DNA from: Lathyrus oleraceus
Taxonomy: Eukaryota; Streptophyta; Magnoliopsida; Fabales; Fabaceae
Length of the DNA: 64,000 bases
NCBI RefSeq assembly: GCF_024323335.1
Contig: NC_066582.1
Coordinates: 94,112,944-94,176,943 of the forward strand
Reading direction: 5' to 3'
Both the position numbers and the translations under genes were made by a program. The notes under the pieces were generated by a model. The model did no database searches. It was not told the DNA's origin and saw nothing but the letters and a program-made list of their open reading frames with translations. Positions 45,420 to 58,900 of this stretch are shown here, piece after piece (position 1 is the first letter of the stretch; each line of letters begins with the position of its first letter).

Positions 45420-48400
45420 TTATGCGAAGTATTTTTTAACTGCGTCTGAGTTCACAGGGGAAGTGAAGTTTTCACCATCCAAAGTTGCAAGCATTAAGGC
45501 CCCACCATCAAAAACCTTGGTGACAATATACGGTCCATCATAGTTAGGAGTCCACTTGCCCCTGTGATCTGTCTGAGGAGGAAGGATCCTTTTCAACACC
45601 AAATCTCCGACCTGAAAGCATCGAGGACGCACTTTCTGATCAAAGGCTCTCTTCATCCGACTCTGATACAACTGCCCATGACAAATGGCTGCCATTCGCT
45701 TCTCTTTGATAAGACTCAACTCATTGAACCTTGTCTGAATCCATTCAGCTTCGTCTAACTTGACATCCAACAGGACTCTTAGAGAAGGAATTTCCACTTC
45801 AACAGGTAGGACTGCTTCCATACCATACACAAGGGAGTAAGGGGTTGCCCCGGTCGATGTACGTACTGAAGTACGGTACCCATGCAAGGCGAAGGGTAGC
45901 ATCTCATGCCAATCTCTGTACGTAACGACCATCTTCTGCACAATCTTCTTTATGTTCTTATTTGCCGCCTCAACAGCACCGTTCATCTTAGGGCGGAAAG
46001 GCGAAGAATTGTGATGCTGAATGTTGAAGTTCTGGCACAACTCCTTCATCATTTTGTTGTTGAGATTAGAACCATTATCAGTAATGATTCTTTCGGGAAT
46101 CCCATAGCGGCAAATGATTTCTTTCTTGATGAAACGGGCAACCACATGTCTGGTGACATTCGCGAACGATGCTGCTTCGACCCACTTGGTGAAATAGTCG
46201 ATGGCAACAAGGATGAAGCGATGCCCATTGGAGGCGGTCGGCTCAATCTTTCCAATCATATCGATGCCCCACATAGCAAAAGGCCACGGCGAAGACATCA
46301 CATTCAAAGGATTTGGCGGCACGTGTACCTTATCAGCATAAATCTGGCATTTATGACACTTCCGAGCATATTTGAAACAATCAGATTCCATGGTCATCCA
46401 GTAATATCCCGCTCTCAACAATTTCTTAGCCATTGCATGTCCGCCGGCATGAGTACCGAAGGAGCCTTCATGAACTTCCTGCATTAACATGTCTGCTTCG
46501 TGTCTATCCACGCATCTGAGCAAAACCATGTCGAAGTTCCTCTTATACAGCACATCGTCTTTGTTCAAGAAGAAACTGCCTGCCAATCTTCTCAAAGTCT
46601 TTCTATCATTGTTGGATGCCCCTGAAGGGTACTCTTGATTCTTCAGAAAGCGCTTGATGTCGTGATACCAGGGCTTGTCGTCAACTACCAGTTCAGCAGC
46701 AAACACATACGCGGCCTTGTCGAGGCGCATCACATCGATCCTGGGAGCGTGGTTCCACCGAATCACGTTGATCATAGAGGATAGAGTGGCAAGAGCATCT
46801 GCCATCTGGTTCTCATCACGAGGTATGTGATACAGCTTTACTGTTGTGAAGAAAGTCAATAGTCTTCTCGTGTAATCTCTGTAAGGGACCAGATTGGGCT
46901 GGAGGGTGTTCCAATCACCATTCACTTGATTGATCACTAGAGCTGAATCTCCGAAGATGTCCAGAGTCCTGATTCTCAAATCAATGGCTTGCTCAATACC
47001 CAAGATACAGGCTTCATACTCAGCTTCATTATTTATGCACTCAAAAGTCAGACGAGCAGTGAAAGGCATGTGGGCACCTTTCAGAGTAGTAATGACAGCG
47101 CCAATTCCACTTCCTCTGGTATTGACAGCCCCATCAAACAACAAAGTCCACTTTTCATCTGGATCAGGTCCCTCCTCAACAACTGGGTCTTCACAGTCTT
47201 TCATCTTGAGGAACATGATGTCTTCATCTAGAAAATCAAACTTCATCGGCTCATAATCATCAATCGGCTGCTGAGCAAGATAGTCTGACAGAATACTCCC
47301 CTTGATGGATTTCTGGGATGTATACTGGATATCGTACTCTATCAGTACCATTTGCCAACGAGCAACCCTTCCGGTGAGAGCTGGCTTCTCGAATATGTAC
47401 TTGACTGGATCCATCTTGGAGATCAATAAGGTTGTGTGAGTCAGCATGTATTGTCTCAATCGCTTAGCAGCCCATGCAAGTGCACAACATGTCTTTTCAA
47501 GCATTGAGTATCTTGACTCGCAGTCTGTGAATTTTTTTACTCAGGTAGTAGATCGCATGCTCTTTCCTACCTGTCTCGTCGTGTTGACTGAGAACACAAC
47601 CCATGGAATTGTCTAGTACTGTCAAATACATAATCAACGGTCTCCCTGGGACTGGAGGCATAAGGATAGGAGGATTCTGCAAATACTCTTTTATCTTCTC
47701 GAAAGCCCTTTGGCAATCATCATTCCACCAGATAGCCTGATCTTTTCTCAACAATTTGAATATTGGCTCGCACGTGGCTGTTAGGTGCGAGATGAACCTT
47801 GCAATGTAGTTCAACCTCCCTAAGAAACCACAGACTTATTTCTCTGTTCTTGGCTCAGGCATTTCCTGTATCGCTTTCACTTTGGCCGGATCCACCTCAA
47901 TCCCTTTTTCACTAACAATAAAACCCAGTAATTTTCCAGATCTCACCCCAAAAGTACACGTTCGGATTAAGCCTCAGCTTGAATTTTCTCAAACGCTCAA
48001 ACAATTTCTGCAAATTCACCAAATGTTCCTCTTCCGTCTGAGATTTGGCAATCATATCATCAACATAAACCTCGATTTCATGATGAATCATATCATGGAA
48101 AAGAGTCACCATCGCTCGCTGATATGTTGCTCCGACATTTTTCAGACCAAACGGCATCACCTTGTAGCAGAAGGTGCCCCATGGGGTTATGAATGTTGTC
48201 TTCTCCATGTCTTTTGGTGCCATCCTAATTTGATTATAGCCAGAAAAGCCATCCATGAAGGAGAATACCGAGAACTGAGCTGTGTTATCCACCAAAACAT
48301 CGATGTGAGATAATGGGAAATCATCTTTAGGACTAGCTCTGTTCAGATCCCGGTAGTCAACACACATCCGTACCTTTCCATCCTTCTTAGGTACTGGAAC

Positions 48401-48893
48401 GATATTTGCAACCCATGGCGGATAATTTGTGACTGCTAGAAACCCTGCATCCAACTGTTTTTGCACTTCTTCCTTTATCTTGACAGTCATCTCTGGTCTT
48501 GTTCTTCTGAGCTTCTGCTTGACCGGAGGACAACCTTCTTTGAGAGGCAAACGGTGTACCACAATATTTGTGTCAAGCCCTGGCATGTCATGGTAAGACC
48601 AAGCGAAGATGTCAACATATTCTTGCAGCAATTCAATCAGCCCTTTCTTCACATCGTCTTCCAAAGCAGCCCCTATCTTGATTTCTCTCTTGACGTCCTC
48701 GGTGCCGAGATTAATCACTTCAACAGACTCTTGATGCGGTTGAATGACCCTTTCCTCCTGTTTTAATAACCTGGCAAGTTCTTCAGGGAGTTCACAGTCT
48801 TCATCACCCTCTTCTTCAGCTTGAAAGATTGGATTTTCAAAGTCGAAGCGAGCCATAGCAGAACTGTTATCAATAGGACTCGGTGATGTGCAT
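45420..48893 (-). pseudogene. pol: Ogre-II pol: RT, two RNase H domains, integrase
   Basis: The exon starts at 48893 after the intron. RT (VPKKDGKVRMCVDYRDLN, YVDDMIAKS) runs to a frameshift near 47960 (after RLNPN), then a stop near 47835 and a further shift at an A run near 47540, where the first RNase H continues into the long frame 47504-45420. That frame holds the end of the first RNase H, the archaeal-type RNase H (FDGAVN, NNEAEYEACILG, GDSALVINQ) and integrase (CHKCQ, GIDMIG, TDNGSN, NGAVEAANK). It ends AVKKYFA. The integrase part is intact. Confidence 0.9.
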
Positions 48894-49148
48894 CTGCATG
48901 AGTGATGGTATGTGCTTATGAGTGTGAACAAGGAATGAAAACTAAGCAAAACATTGCCAAATATATCTTTTTGATTTTTGAAAACTGCAAAAATTGAAAG
49001 ACAGTGAACAAAATATTTGAATGCAAAAAGACGTCCTTTATTTATGATAAAAAATGCAGGTATCCACATAGATGAGCCCTACAATGAGTCATTACGCCCT
49101 GGGCGGAACGTAAGACTTGGATATGCGTGAATAAACAAGAAAAATTAC
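48894..49148 (-). other. Ogre-II intron between gag and RT
   Basis: Donor GTAATTTTT from 49148 and acceptor CTCATGCAG ending 48894, 255 bases. The join keeps the frame (a GA at the donor side plus A of ATGCACATC). The TAA in the donor (49147-49145) is the stop of the unspliced gag frame. Confidence 0.75.
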
Positions 49149-51208
49149 TCCTCCGGAAAAGTGACTTGGACAATCTCCTCAGAAGACCAATTGTTGATGA
49201 CTTCACCTGGGATCCTCGGACGCACCCAGTTATCGATGTCACAATCGCTATCCCCATCTTCATCGTTGACCGCAGAGACCTGGCCATATTGGATGACGCC
49301 GGCACTGGAGAAAGTAATCGGCCCCTGACAAGTCTGAGGCGTTGAAGTACACACATTCGAAACATCGGAATCAAGTTCAGCAAGTACATCAGGATCAAAC
49401 GCCATGTTTGGAATATCAGCGACAACATCATCATGGATCATAGAATCAGTAGGAACAACATCTGCGAATTCATCAGTAGCATCTTCAAACACCTCTTCCT
49501 CAACCTGTTCCGCAGACTCTTGGACAGACAAATCTTCAACCTGGAGGATACCTTTGTCGAGCAAGACCTGGATACCCTGTTGTAGCTTCAAACAACCTCC
49601 ACTCTGAGTAGCATAATCCAAACAACCGTTCCCACAACCGGGGAAAACATCGGCCTTCAACAAGTATCCCTTGATACCCGACAACGGAGTCTTCAGCTTC
49701 AACGTATCTTTGACGGATCTGGCTTCCCCTTCCATCATATTAACATTTGCACCACCATGTTGGGGCATGGGATTGTTGACGACATTCGGAGCCGATGCAA
49801 GGTCGATGGCCTTTGAATCTATGAGGTCCTGAACTACGTGCTTAAAAGCTTTGCAGTTCTCAATATTGTGGCCAGGTGCCCCAGAGTGGAAGCTACACCT
49901 AGCGTTGGCGTCGTAACCCATCGGAAGTCTACCAACGGGAGGAGCCAGAGTGCGTAACTGCACAAGTTGTAGTTGTTGAAGACTAGAAAGTAGCTGAGTG
50001 TACGACATTGGAAGAGTGTCGAAACGCCGGTCCATCATCCTTTGCCTCTGTTGATAAGCGGGTCTGTTACCCGGTTGTTGTGGCTGGTACGGAGCTTGCT
50101 GACGTTGTGGTTGTTGTTGTTGTTGTTGTGGTGCTGCAACTGGAATGGTCACAGCCGCAACATACGGTTGTTGATGATAGTTCTGAAAGTTATTTCTCCG
50201 GTTATCCTTGTTCTGATAAGAAGATATGGCACTTGCATCCCCTTCTCTCCTCTTCTGTCTCTGAATGAACGGCTTCTTCGCCCCTGATGAAGATCCACCT
50301 CCACTCTGGGTCTTGTATGTCTTCAGGTAATTCTCCACCCTCTCTCCGGTAGAGACTACATCAGCAAAGTTGGAGGCATTGCAACCCACCAGGCGCTCCA
50401 AGTAAGGTTCGGGCAGAGTGTTCATGAAAATGTTAGCCATTTCCTTCTCCAACATAGGAGGTTGAACACGGGAAGCTGTCTCCCTCCAGCGTTGAGCGTA
50501 TTCCCTAAAGCACTCATTTCCTTTAAGAGACAGATTCTGAAGTTGAGTTCTGTCCGGAGCCATGTCTGCATTATACTGATACTGCTTCACGAAAGCCTCA
50601 GCCAAATCCCTCCAGCAGCGGATGTGGGCTCTGTCCAGCCTCATATACCATTCCAGGGATGCCCCAGCTAGGCTATCCTGGAAAAAGTACATAAGCAGCT
50701 TCTCATCGTCAGAGTATGCAACCATTTTACGGAAGTAGGCTTGCACATGGGTCTTTGGGCAAGAGTTGCCGTTGTATTTGTCGAATATCGGGACCTTGAA
50801 TTTCGGTGGCACCCTCATGCCTGGGACCAATCCCAAGTCAGCAACGTCTACTCCCAGAGGATTCTGTCCTTCCACTGCCTTCAACCTCTCTTCCAGTCTC
50901 CGAAACATAGGGTCCATACCATGACTCATTCCAAAGTCTTCCTGAAGCAAGGGGAACTGATCCTCCTGGTCATCATGGACGGGTTGTTGACCGGAGGTGA
51001 CATGTAGGATCGGGGTAGGCCCCGGTCCACTGGGTCCGTTAACCTCTCCAGCTGGAGGATCAGTCAACGTCTCTGGTTGAGTAGTGGCGGGATTCCTCTG
51101 CATCATCTGCCTGAGCTCTTGCTGTCCCTGAGCCACCCCTTGAACCACATCCATGAACTGATTCATGCGAATCTTCATCTCGGCGAGTTCTGCTTGTAGG
51201 CTTTCCAT
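49145..51208 (-). pseudogene. gag: Ogre-II gag with the protease deleted
   Basis: An open frame from MESLQAELAEMKIRMNQF (51208; the frame is open upstream, but Ogre-III starts at the same Met) to the TAA at 49145, 687 codons. It contains a coiled N-terminus, the Retrotrans_gag-type domain (about residues 120-270), a Gln-rich stretch and an unusual zinc-finger-like CSFHSGAPGHNIENC (CX2HX5HX4C). About 1.35 kb present in Ogre-III, with the DTGSS protease site, is missing at about 49328-49350, without loss of frame. Gag may still be made; Pol processing would need a protease from elsewhere. Confidence 0.8.
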
Positions 51209-52324
51209 TACTCTCTGGTGGTTTCTGCGTGTACCGTACTGGTGAATGCCCGAGTCAGCTATCCTGCTAGTGGAACACCAAACAACTGAGAACACTGTGG
51301 CGATACCTGTTATGCAAGAGATGCTGATGGATATGCCAATGCAATGACATGTTTATCAGTTCCAAAGGGTATTCTAACCCCTTGATTCCAATCTCACATT
51401 TGATAAACGGTGTAAGAAGAAGACCCTGACTAGAATCAAGAAGAAGATATAAACCCCTGGGAATAGATAAACATGTGTTAAATGATATGAATGCAAAATG
51501 ATGTGATGCAATGATGTGAATGCAAAACGATGTGATGCAATGCAGTGACATGGGAATCAGGATTGCTGGATCCGCTTGAATATATGTTGGGTTGCACTGT
51601 CTGAAGAGAAACCCACTGAAGAATATAATACAAGATCAAAGCTTTGCTCCAAAAAACCGGGTTGGTTGGAGGTTAAGGTTTCCTGAATTTAGCCCGCCCC
51701 TCACTAGTAGGTTCTAAGAACAAAAGTTTGTCAACTTCGGCCCTTCGGTCGAGAATAATACGTTTACCACTGAAGGTTTGGCATTATTACGGGATAAAAG
51801 ACCTCCACTGACTCCCCTCAACAGGACATCCTAATAGCAAGTTCCCAGTCTCGGGGTCCTCGGATTGATCAGCGAGAATGCGCCCACCAGAGCTAACATA
51901 ATCACGTCTCGGAGGAGAGGCCTTGACTGAGTTCTCGGGAAATGGTCACCAGAGTCGACGATTTCTAGAGGAACATCTGCCGTTATGGAACACCCATAGG
52001 ACAGAATATATCCAAAAGAAACCTCGTCTGGATGTGGGTCTTCATGAACGACTTAACGTAGCAACACGCCACGCAAGCCTCATGACTATCCACTCTAAAA
52101 CCTGTGTGTACACTCAAGCCTGGGTAATGGGCTTATCTCTCATAGAACACCCCATCCCAACAAACAAACAAACTAACAGCAGAGCCAACAGATACAGCAA
52201 TGATATGTACACAATGCAATGAAGCAGATAAATGCTGAAAAATAAATAACTATACAAAAGAATGAACACCCAATAAACAAACAACCTACAAAATCTAGGA
52301 GGGACTCGCTCAGGGAAACCAGGA
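51209..52324 (-). other. Ogre-II leader, ORF1 missing
   Basis: About 1.1 kb between the primer site and gag. 51209-51420 matches the ORF1-gag spacer of Ogre-III (63042-63260). Beyond that it is noncoding 5' leader, so ORF1 has been lost by deletion. Short frames are not recognisable. Confidence 0.7.
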
Positions 52325-52342
52325 TCCCCAGCAGAGTCGCCA
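52325..52342 (-). promoter_or_regulatory. Ogre-II primer binding site (tRNA-Arg type)
   Basis: TGGCGACTCTGCTGGGGA in element sense, two bases after the LTR end at 52345; identical to the Ogre-I site. Confidence 0.88.
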
Positions 52343-52344
52343 GC

Positions 52345-54301
52345 TGTCGCAGCCTAAAAAAGGAGATGCGAAAAAACAACCGGTGAGAAAGAAATGACAA
52401 AAGAGTCGCCACCGTGCGTTATTTATCCTGAAGGAGGGAAAGAAAACGCTCGAAGTAAACCTGGAAAAAGGAAAGGAAAAGACAAGGTCTCGCAACCAAA
52501 TCTTGGGTTCGGGAGTCGATTATGCGAAGGGAAGGTATTAGCACCCCTACGCATCAGTAGTACTCTACGGGATCCACTTTTGTTGTTCTTGTCTAAAGGG
52601 TGTGGGTTTATCTAATGTACTATTTGCTAAAAGAGGGGGTCAAAAGAAAATGACTCGCACGGATATCGCATCCACTGCATACGTATCTCATCTGGATATG
52701 AGAATCAGAGTCTTCGTAGCTCGGCTACCTATGGGTTAAAGAGGAGTGTGTGTCGCAACCTGAAAAATACAGTGCGCGAAAAAAACAACCGGCGAAAGAA
52801 AAAGACAGAAGAGTCGCCACCGTGCGTTATTCATCCCAAAGGAGGGAAAGGAAACGCTCGAAGTAAACCTGAAAAAGGAAAGGACAAGACGGGGTCTCGC
52901 AACCAAATCTTGGGTTCGGGAGTCGGTTATGCGAAGGGAAGGTATTAGCACCCCTACGCATCCATAGTACTCTACGGGATCCACTTTTGTGGTTTTTGTC
53001 TAAAGGGTGTGGGTTTACCTAATGTGTTTATTTACTAAAAAGGTTAAGAGAAATGACTCGCGCGGATGTCGCATCCACTGCATACGTATCTCATCTGAAT
53101 ATGAGAATCAGAGTCTTCGTAGCTCGGCTGACCTATGGGTTGGGGGATGTGTGCTCGCTAAGACATCGCGTCTTATGCCTACGTATCTCATCTGGAATGA
53201 GAATCAGAGCAAGCCGTAGTTCGGCTAACTACGGGGTTGTGGATTGGGTTTTGGATGAACGACGTTACTACGCAATCTACCGGATGCTCGACCTTTGGAG
53301 ACTTACTCACCTGTAGTAGAAGGAGTAAACGTGTGTTATGGATTTTAGGGTTTGGGATGCTCGAGGGCAAACAGGCAGTCCTTGACGAAGGAACCGTGCT
53401 ACATGTGGGGATATGAATACAAAACACAAAACATGTATCTCAAAGTAAAATGCCACCAAGGGGCTCAAACATTGCCTCCTATCGAGGTCTTCCAGCTAAG
53501 AAAACGACAAAGTACAAGAAAAGGAAAAAATTACCACACGGATAAAGATCCGAAGTTACAGCAATTAAAGGATTAGCAACCCTGAGATCTCTCCAGCTAG
53601 ACCATCAAAGAAAATCAGTCAATACGAGTAATCAGAATAAACCTCCGGATGGTATCCCTGCAAGAGTATGTGAGCCCTCACAAAAACTCAACAAAAGGTT
53701 AGAGAAACAAAATAGGGTAACCAAGAGTTGCCCCTAAATCAAAATGTAACCACATGAATAATTCCATCAAAATTCACAAAAAGCTCACAAAAAGCAACCA
53801 AGGGTAGGAGGCCTAAACCTCTTGTCAAACACATGCATCAAAAGGGTATCAAATTCACCCATAATACCTCATCCATTCAGAGCATTCAAATTAAAGGCAT
53901 AAAGATGATGGATATAGGGCAAACCTGATTGGAGAGATTGATTAAGATTGAATGGTACGGCCGGATCTGCAAAGTAATACTAGGGTTTGTGTGAGGCGGA
54001 GTGAACTTCTCAGGGCTTCCTGAAGGTCGCTGCAGAGTAGTTCCTAGGTTTCCTTCTCTCAAAATCGTTCTCCAGTGAATCTCCCATTGTAACTCCAAGT
54101 GTGTTTTCCTCTACTGAAACTTCAGTATTTATAGACTGATTTTCGTGGGTAGTGGGCTCAAATGAGGGAGACCCAAGTCCAAAAAAATTTGTTATATTTT
54201 ATTTATTTATTTAATTAATTTTATTTATTTATTTATTTTAAACTTCTTTTTTTTTTCTTTTTTTTTCAGGAAAAATGAAGGGTAAATTTTGGGGTATTAC
54301 A
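52345..54301 (-). repeat. Shared Ogre LTR with duplicated end
   Basis: 5' LTR of Ogre-II and 3' LTR of Ogre-III, 1957 bases. The plus-strand left part starts twice with TGTCGCA: 52345-52750 and again from 52751, the two stretches being about 90% alike over roughly 400 bases. The right end lacks the ~0.37 kb palindrome block present in the other Ogre LTRs. A TATA-like CTATAAATA lies at 54134-54126. Confidence 0.85.
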
Positions 54302-55947
54302 GCTGCCCCTATTCAATCAACTGGAGACCCGGAAAGAAGATGGCAGCTGCTTTCGTACTTTCGAGGTATCAAGGGATTGAATACAATAAAAGCCCAAAAA
54401 TTTGCACTGAAGTGAGGTGAAGTAACAATGTCTGTCAGAATCGGCAAAGAGGTGGTCTTGAAAGAAGAATCTGTCTGGTACGGTGAGAGTTAGCCTGAAT
54501 ACTGGAAACAACTTCTAGCTTATCACTTGGGATACCGAGAACGTTTTATGCTTACATGCGTATGTTTGAATCTTTCAATGGCGTAATGCTCCATGAAAAT
54601 GGAAATGCTACGCGATTTGGGAGGATGCAATGCAATATGATTCTACATGCAGGGATGCGAAATGCTGGGTAGAATGCCAAGCTGAGGCAAGGGGATCTAC
54701 TGGGGAAATGATCACCATCTTCTGGACCCTGGCAAGGCTATTGGAGATGCACAGCGCAAAGAATTCTGTGGGGAAATGACCCGCCACACGGTGTTCTAGC
54801 AATGACGAAATACCGAGATTCAGACTGGGGAGAGAACGACACTGAAAACCTGCTATTGGGGAAAGCGATAGTGGTTCTGGCAACCACGATCTGCGAGAGA
54901 TGACTCAGCAGGGGAAGCAAACACTGATACGGTACCGAGGTTCTGCTTCAAGGAAAGAAACCATGGATCTGGCATTGAGATTATCGATCTAGCCTCGAAC
55001 TCTAAGGAGCAGCCACTTCTGCTGGGAAGATACAGTCTGGCACTGTCAACTCCGCTGGGGATATATAGTCTGGCACTGTCAACTCTACTGGGGAGTGTAT
55101 ATTCTGAAACAACCGCTTGGGGAAGTACGGTGGTGAGAACCTGCTGGGGATTGAAGAATCCAACACTCTGATCAGCTCTGCAGGGATAAGACACCGAATT
55201 CGTCTGTTGGTGACTTCACTGGGGAAGATATTCACGGTCATCTGCAGGGGATTTTAAGGAAATGCCCCGAGGGTATCTGTTCTGAATAGACGATCCAAAG
55301 CACTTAAAATTTACAGCAATTTTAAATGTTTATTAAGCATGTACCTGTAAAGCCCTTATGTGTCATGATGCAATGTTTATCAAAAATTCGGACGTCATTT
55401 TTGCAAACAAAACAGTAAAATGAAAATGAAAACAGAGATATACTGAATAACATGATTTTATTGATTGAATGGCCTCTGAATAGACATTTACATCAGGAAG
55501 CAATCCCTGGAAAGAGGTAATCGCACAAAAGATAAAAACAGAAATTAATCGAATGGCAATGTGAAATGGATTTCTATTGGGTTCCAATTCTGTTATGACT
55601 TGCCCGTCTTCAAGATCCTCCAGATGATCAGCCTTCTGAAAAGGTGATTGGACTGTTTCCTACCTTTCGAAAATTTCCAGTCATCGACATGAGATGAGAT
55701 TTAGAACTAACTCAGAACGCAGTCATTCGCTTAATCCCTAACTTTTGCCTGGATCGCCCTTTTCGGGTTTTCAATCCACCGGGATACCCATTTTTGCCTA
55801 AGTTGCCTTTTCAGGTTTTCAACTTACCGGGTGTACGATCTTTTCATTTTTAATCCCTAATTTTTGCCCGAACCTTTTCATTTTCTTGGTTCGTCGGGAT
55901 GCCCATTTTTGCCTGGACTATTCTTTTTACTGTCCAGCGGGTCTATT
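54302..55947 (-). other. Ogre-III 3' noncoding region
   Basis: It starts with the polypurine tract (AATAGGGGCAGC in element sense). About 1.65 kb compared with 2.47 kb in Ogre-II; the difference is mostly the minisatellite. The CTGGGGA-rich part is at about 54690-55240 and the stem-loops at 55743-55940. No gene is seen. Confidence 0.75.
55743..55940 (-). repeat. Row of four stem-loops after the Ogre-III pol stop
   Basis: Stems: TGGAT/ATCCA (55750-55754, 55774-55778), TAAGTTG/CAACTTA (55799-55805, 55820-55826), CGAACC/GGTTCG (55869-55874, 55888-55893), CTGGAC/GTCCAG (55913-55918, 55932-55937). Each is preceded by TTTTGCC and mostly followed by a CGGG word. Loops are 13-19 bases. Confidence 0.72.
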
Positions 55948-58900
55948 TTATGCGAAGTATTTTTTAACTGCGTCTGAGTTCACAGGGGAAGTGAAGTTTT
56001 CACCATCCATAGTTGCAAGCATTAAAGCCCCACCATCAAAAACCTTGGTGACAATATACGATCCATCATAGTTAAGAGTCCACTTGCCCCTGTGATCTGT
56101 CTGAGGAGGAAGGATCCTTTTCAACACTAAATCTCCGACTTGGAAACAACGAGGACGTACTTTCTGATCAAAGGCTCTCTTCATCCGACTCTGATACAAC
56201 TGCCCATGACAAATGGTTGCCATTCGCTTCTCTTCGATAAGACTCAACTCATTGAACCTTGTCCGAATCCATTCGGCTTCGTCTAACTTGACATCCAACA
56301 GGACTCTTAGAGAAGGAATCTCCACTTCAACAGGTAGGACTGCTTCCATACCATACACCAGGGAGTAAGGGGTTGCCCCGGTCGATGTACGTACTGAAGT
56401 GTGGTACCCATGCAAGGCGAAAGGTAGCATCTCATGCCAATCTCTGTACGTGACGACCATCTTCTGCACAATCTTCTTTATGTTCTTATTTGCCGCCTCA
56501 ACAGCATCGTTCATCTTAGGGCGGTAAGGGGAAGAATTGTGATGCTGAATGTTGAAGTTCTGACACAACTCCTTCATCATTTTGTTGTTGAGATTAGAAC
56601 CATTATCAGTAATGATTCTTTCGGGAATCCCATAGCGACAAATGATTTCTTTCTTGATGAAACGGGCAACCACATGTCTGGTGACATTCGCGAATGACGC
56701 TGCTTCGACCGACTTGGTGAAATAGTCGATGGCAACAAGGATGAAGCGATGCCCATTGGAAGCAGTCGGCTCAATCTTTCCAATCATGTCAATGCCCCAC
56801 ATAGAAAACGGCCACGGCGAAGTCATCACATTCAGAGGATTTGGCGGTACATGCACCTTATCAGCATAAATCTGGCATTTATGACACTTCCGAGCATATT
56901 TGAAGCAATCTGACTCCATGGTCATCCAATAATAACCCGCTCTCAACAATTTCTTAGCCATTGCATGTCCACCGGCATGAGTACCGAAGGAACCTTCATG
57001 AACTTCCTGCATTAACATGTCCGCCTCGTGTCTGTCCACGCATCTGAGCAAAACCATGTCGAAGTTCCTCTTATACAGCACATTGTCTTTGTTCAAAAAG
57101 AAACTTCCTGCCAATCTTCTCAAAGTCTTTCTGTCGTTGTTGGATACCCCTGCAGGGTACTCTCGATTCTTCAGAAAACACTTGATATCGTGATACCAAG
57201 GCTTGTCATCGACTACCAGTTCAGCAGCAAACACATATGCGGCCCTGTCAAGGCGCATCACATCGATCCTGGGAGCATGGTTCCAGCGAATTACCTTGAT
57301 CATGGAGGATGGAGAAGCAAGTGCGTCTGCCATCTGGTTCTCATCACGAGGTATATGATACAATTTTACTGTTGTGAAGAAAGTCAACAGTCTTCTCGTG
57401 TAGTCTCTGTAGGGGACCAGAGTGGGCTGGAGAGTATTCCAATCACCATTCACTTGATTGATCACCAGAGTTGAATCTCCGAAGATGTCCAAAGTCTTGA
57501 TTCTCAAATCAATGGCTTGCTCAATACCCAAGATACATGCCTCGTACTCAGCTTCATTATTTGTGCACTCAAAAGTCAAACGAGCGGTGAAAGGTATGTG
57601 GGCACCTTTCGGAGTTGTAATGACAGCACCAATTCCACTTCCTCTAGCATTGACAGCCCCATCAAACCACAAAGTCCACTTTTCGTTTGGATCAGGTCCC
57701 TCCTCAACAACTGGCTCTTCACAGTCTTTCATCTTGAGGAACATGATGTCTTCATCAGGGAATTCAAACTTCATCGGCTCATAATCATCAATCGGCTGCT
57801 CGGCAAGGTAGTCTGATAGAATACTACCTTTGATGGCCTTCTGTGACGTGTACTGAATATCATACTCTGTTAAAATCATTTGCCAACGAGCGACCCTTCC
57901 GGTGAGAGCTGGCTTCTCGAATATGTATTTCACTGGATCCATCTTAGAAATCAACAAGGTAGTATGGTTCAACATATACTGCCTCAGTCGGCGAGCAGCC
58001 CAGGCCAAAGCACAGCAAGTTTTCTCAAGCTGCGAATATTTGACTTCACAGTCGGTAAACTTTTTGCTAAGGTAGTATATGGCATGCTCTTTTCGACTAG
58101 ACTCGTCATGCTGTCCCAATACACACCCCATCGAGTTCTCAGTCACTGATAGGTACATTATCAGAGGTCTCCCAGGAACTGGAGGTATAAGGATCGGAGG
58201 TTTCTGTAGATACTCTTTTATCTTCTCGAAAGCCCTTTGACAATCTTCATTCCATCTGATAGCCTGATCTTTTCTCAGCAATTTGAAAATTGGCTCACAC
58301 GTGGTTGTCAGGTGAGAGATGAACCTTGCAATGTAGTTCAACCTCCCTAAGAAACTACGGACTTGCTTCTCTGTTCTTGGCTCTGGCATTTCCTGTATCG
58401 CTTTTACTTTGTCGGGATCCACCTCAATCCCTTTTCCGCTAACAATAAAACCCAGCAATTTTCCCGATCTCACCCCGAAAGTGCACTTGTTCGGATTAAG
58501 TCTCAGTTTGAATTTCCTCAAACGCTCAAACAGTTTCTGCAAATTCACCAAATGTTCTTCTTCTGTCTAAGATTTGGCAATCATATCGTCCACATAAACC
58601 TCGATTTCATGATGAATCATATCATGGAACAGAGTCACCATAGCTCGTTGATATGTGGCTCCAGCATTTTTCAGACCAAACGGCATCACCTTGTAGCAGA
58701 AGGTGCCCCATGGGGTTATGAAAGTTGTCTTTTCCATGTCCTCTGGTGCCATCTTGATTTGGTTATAGCCAGAAAAACCATCCATGAAGGAGAATACCGA
58801 GAACTGAGCTGTATTATCCACCAAAACGTCGATGTGAGGTAATGGGAAATCATCTTTAGGGCTAGCTCTGTTTAGATCCCAGTAGTCGACACACATCCGT

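Larger units (their letters stand above)
42541..54301 (-). mobile_element. Ogre-II: Ogre-type element without ORF1 and protease
   Basis: Reading leftward: LTR 54301-52345, primer site, leader, gag with a deletion removing the protease, intron, pol with several breaks, a 2.5 kb 3' noncoding region with a minisatellite, polypurine tract and truncated LTR. Its 5' LTR is also the 3' LTR of Ogre-III, so it is one link of a recombined chain rather than a separately inserted element. No target duplication can be assigned. Confidence 0.85.
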
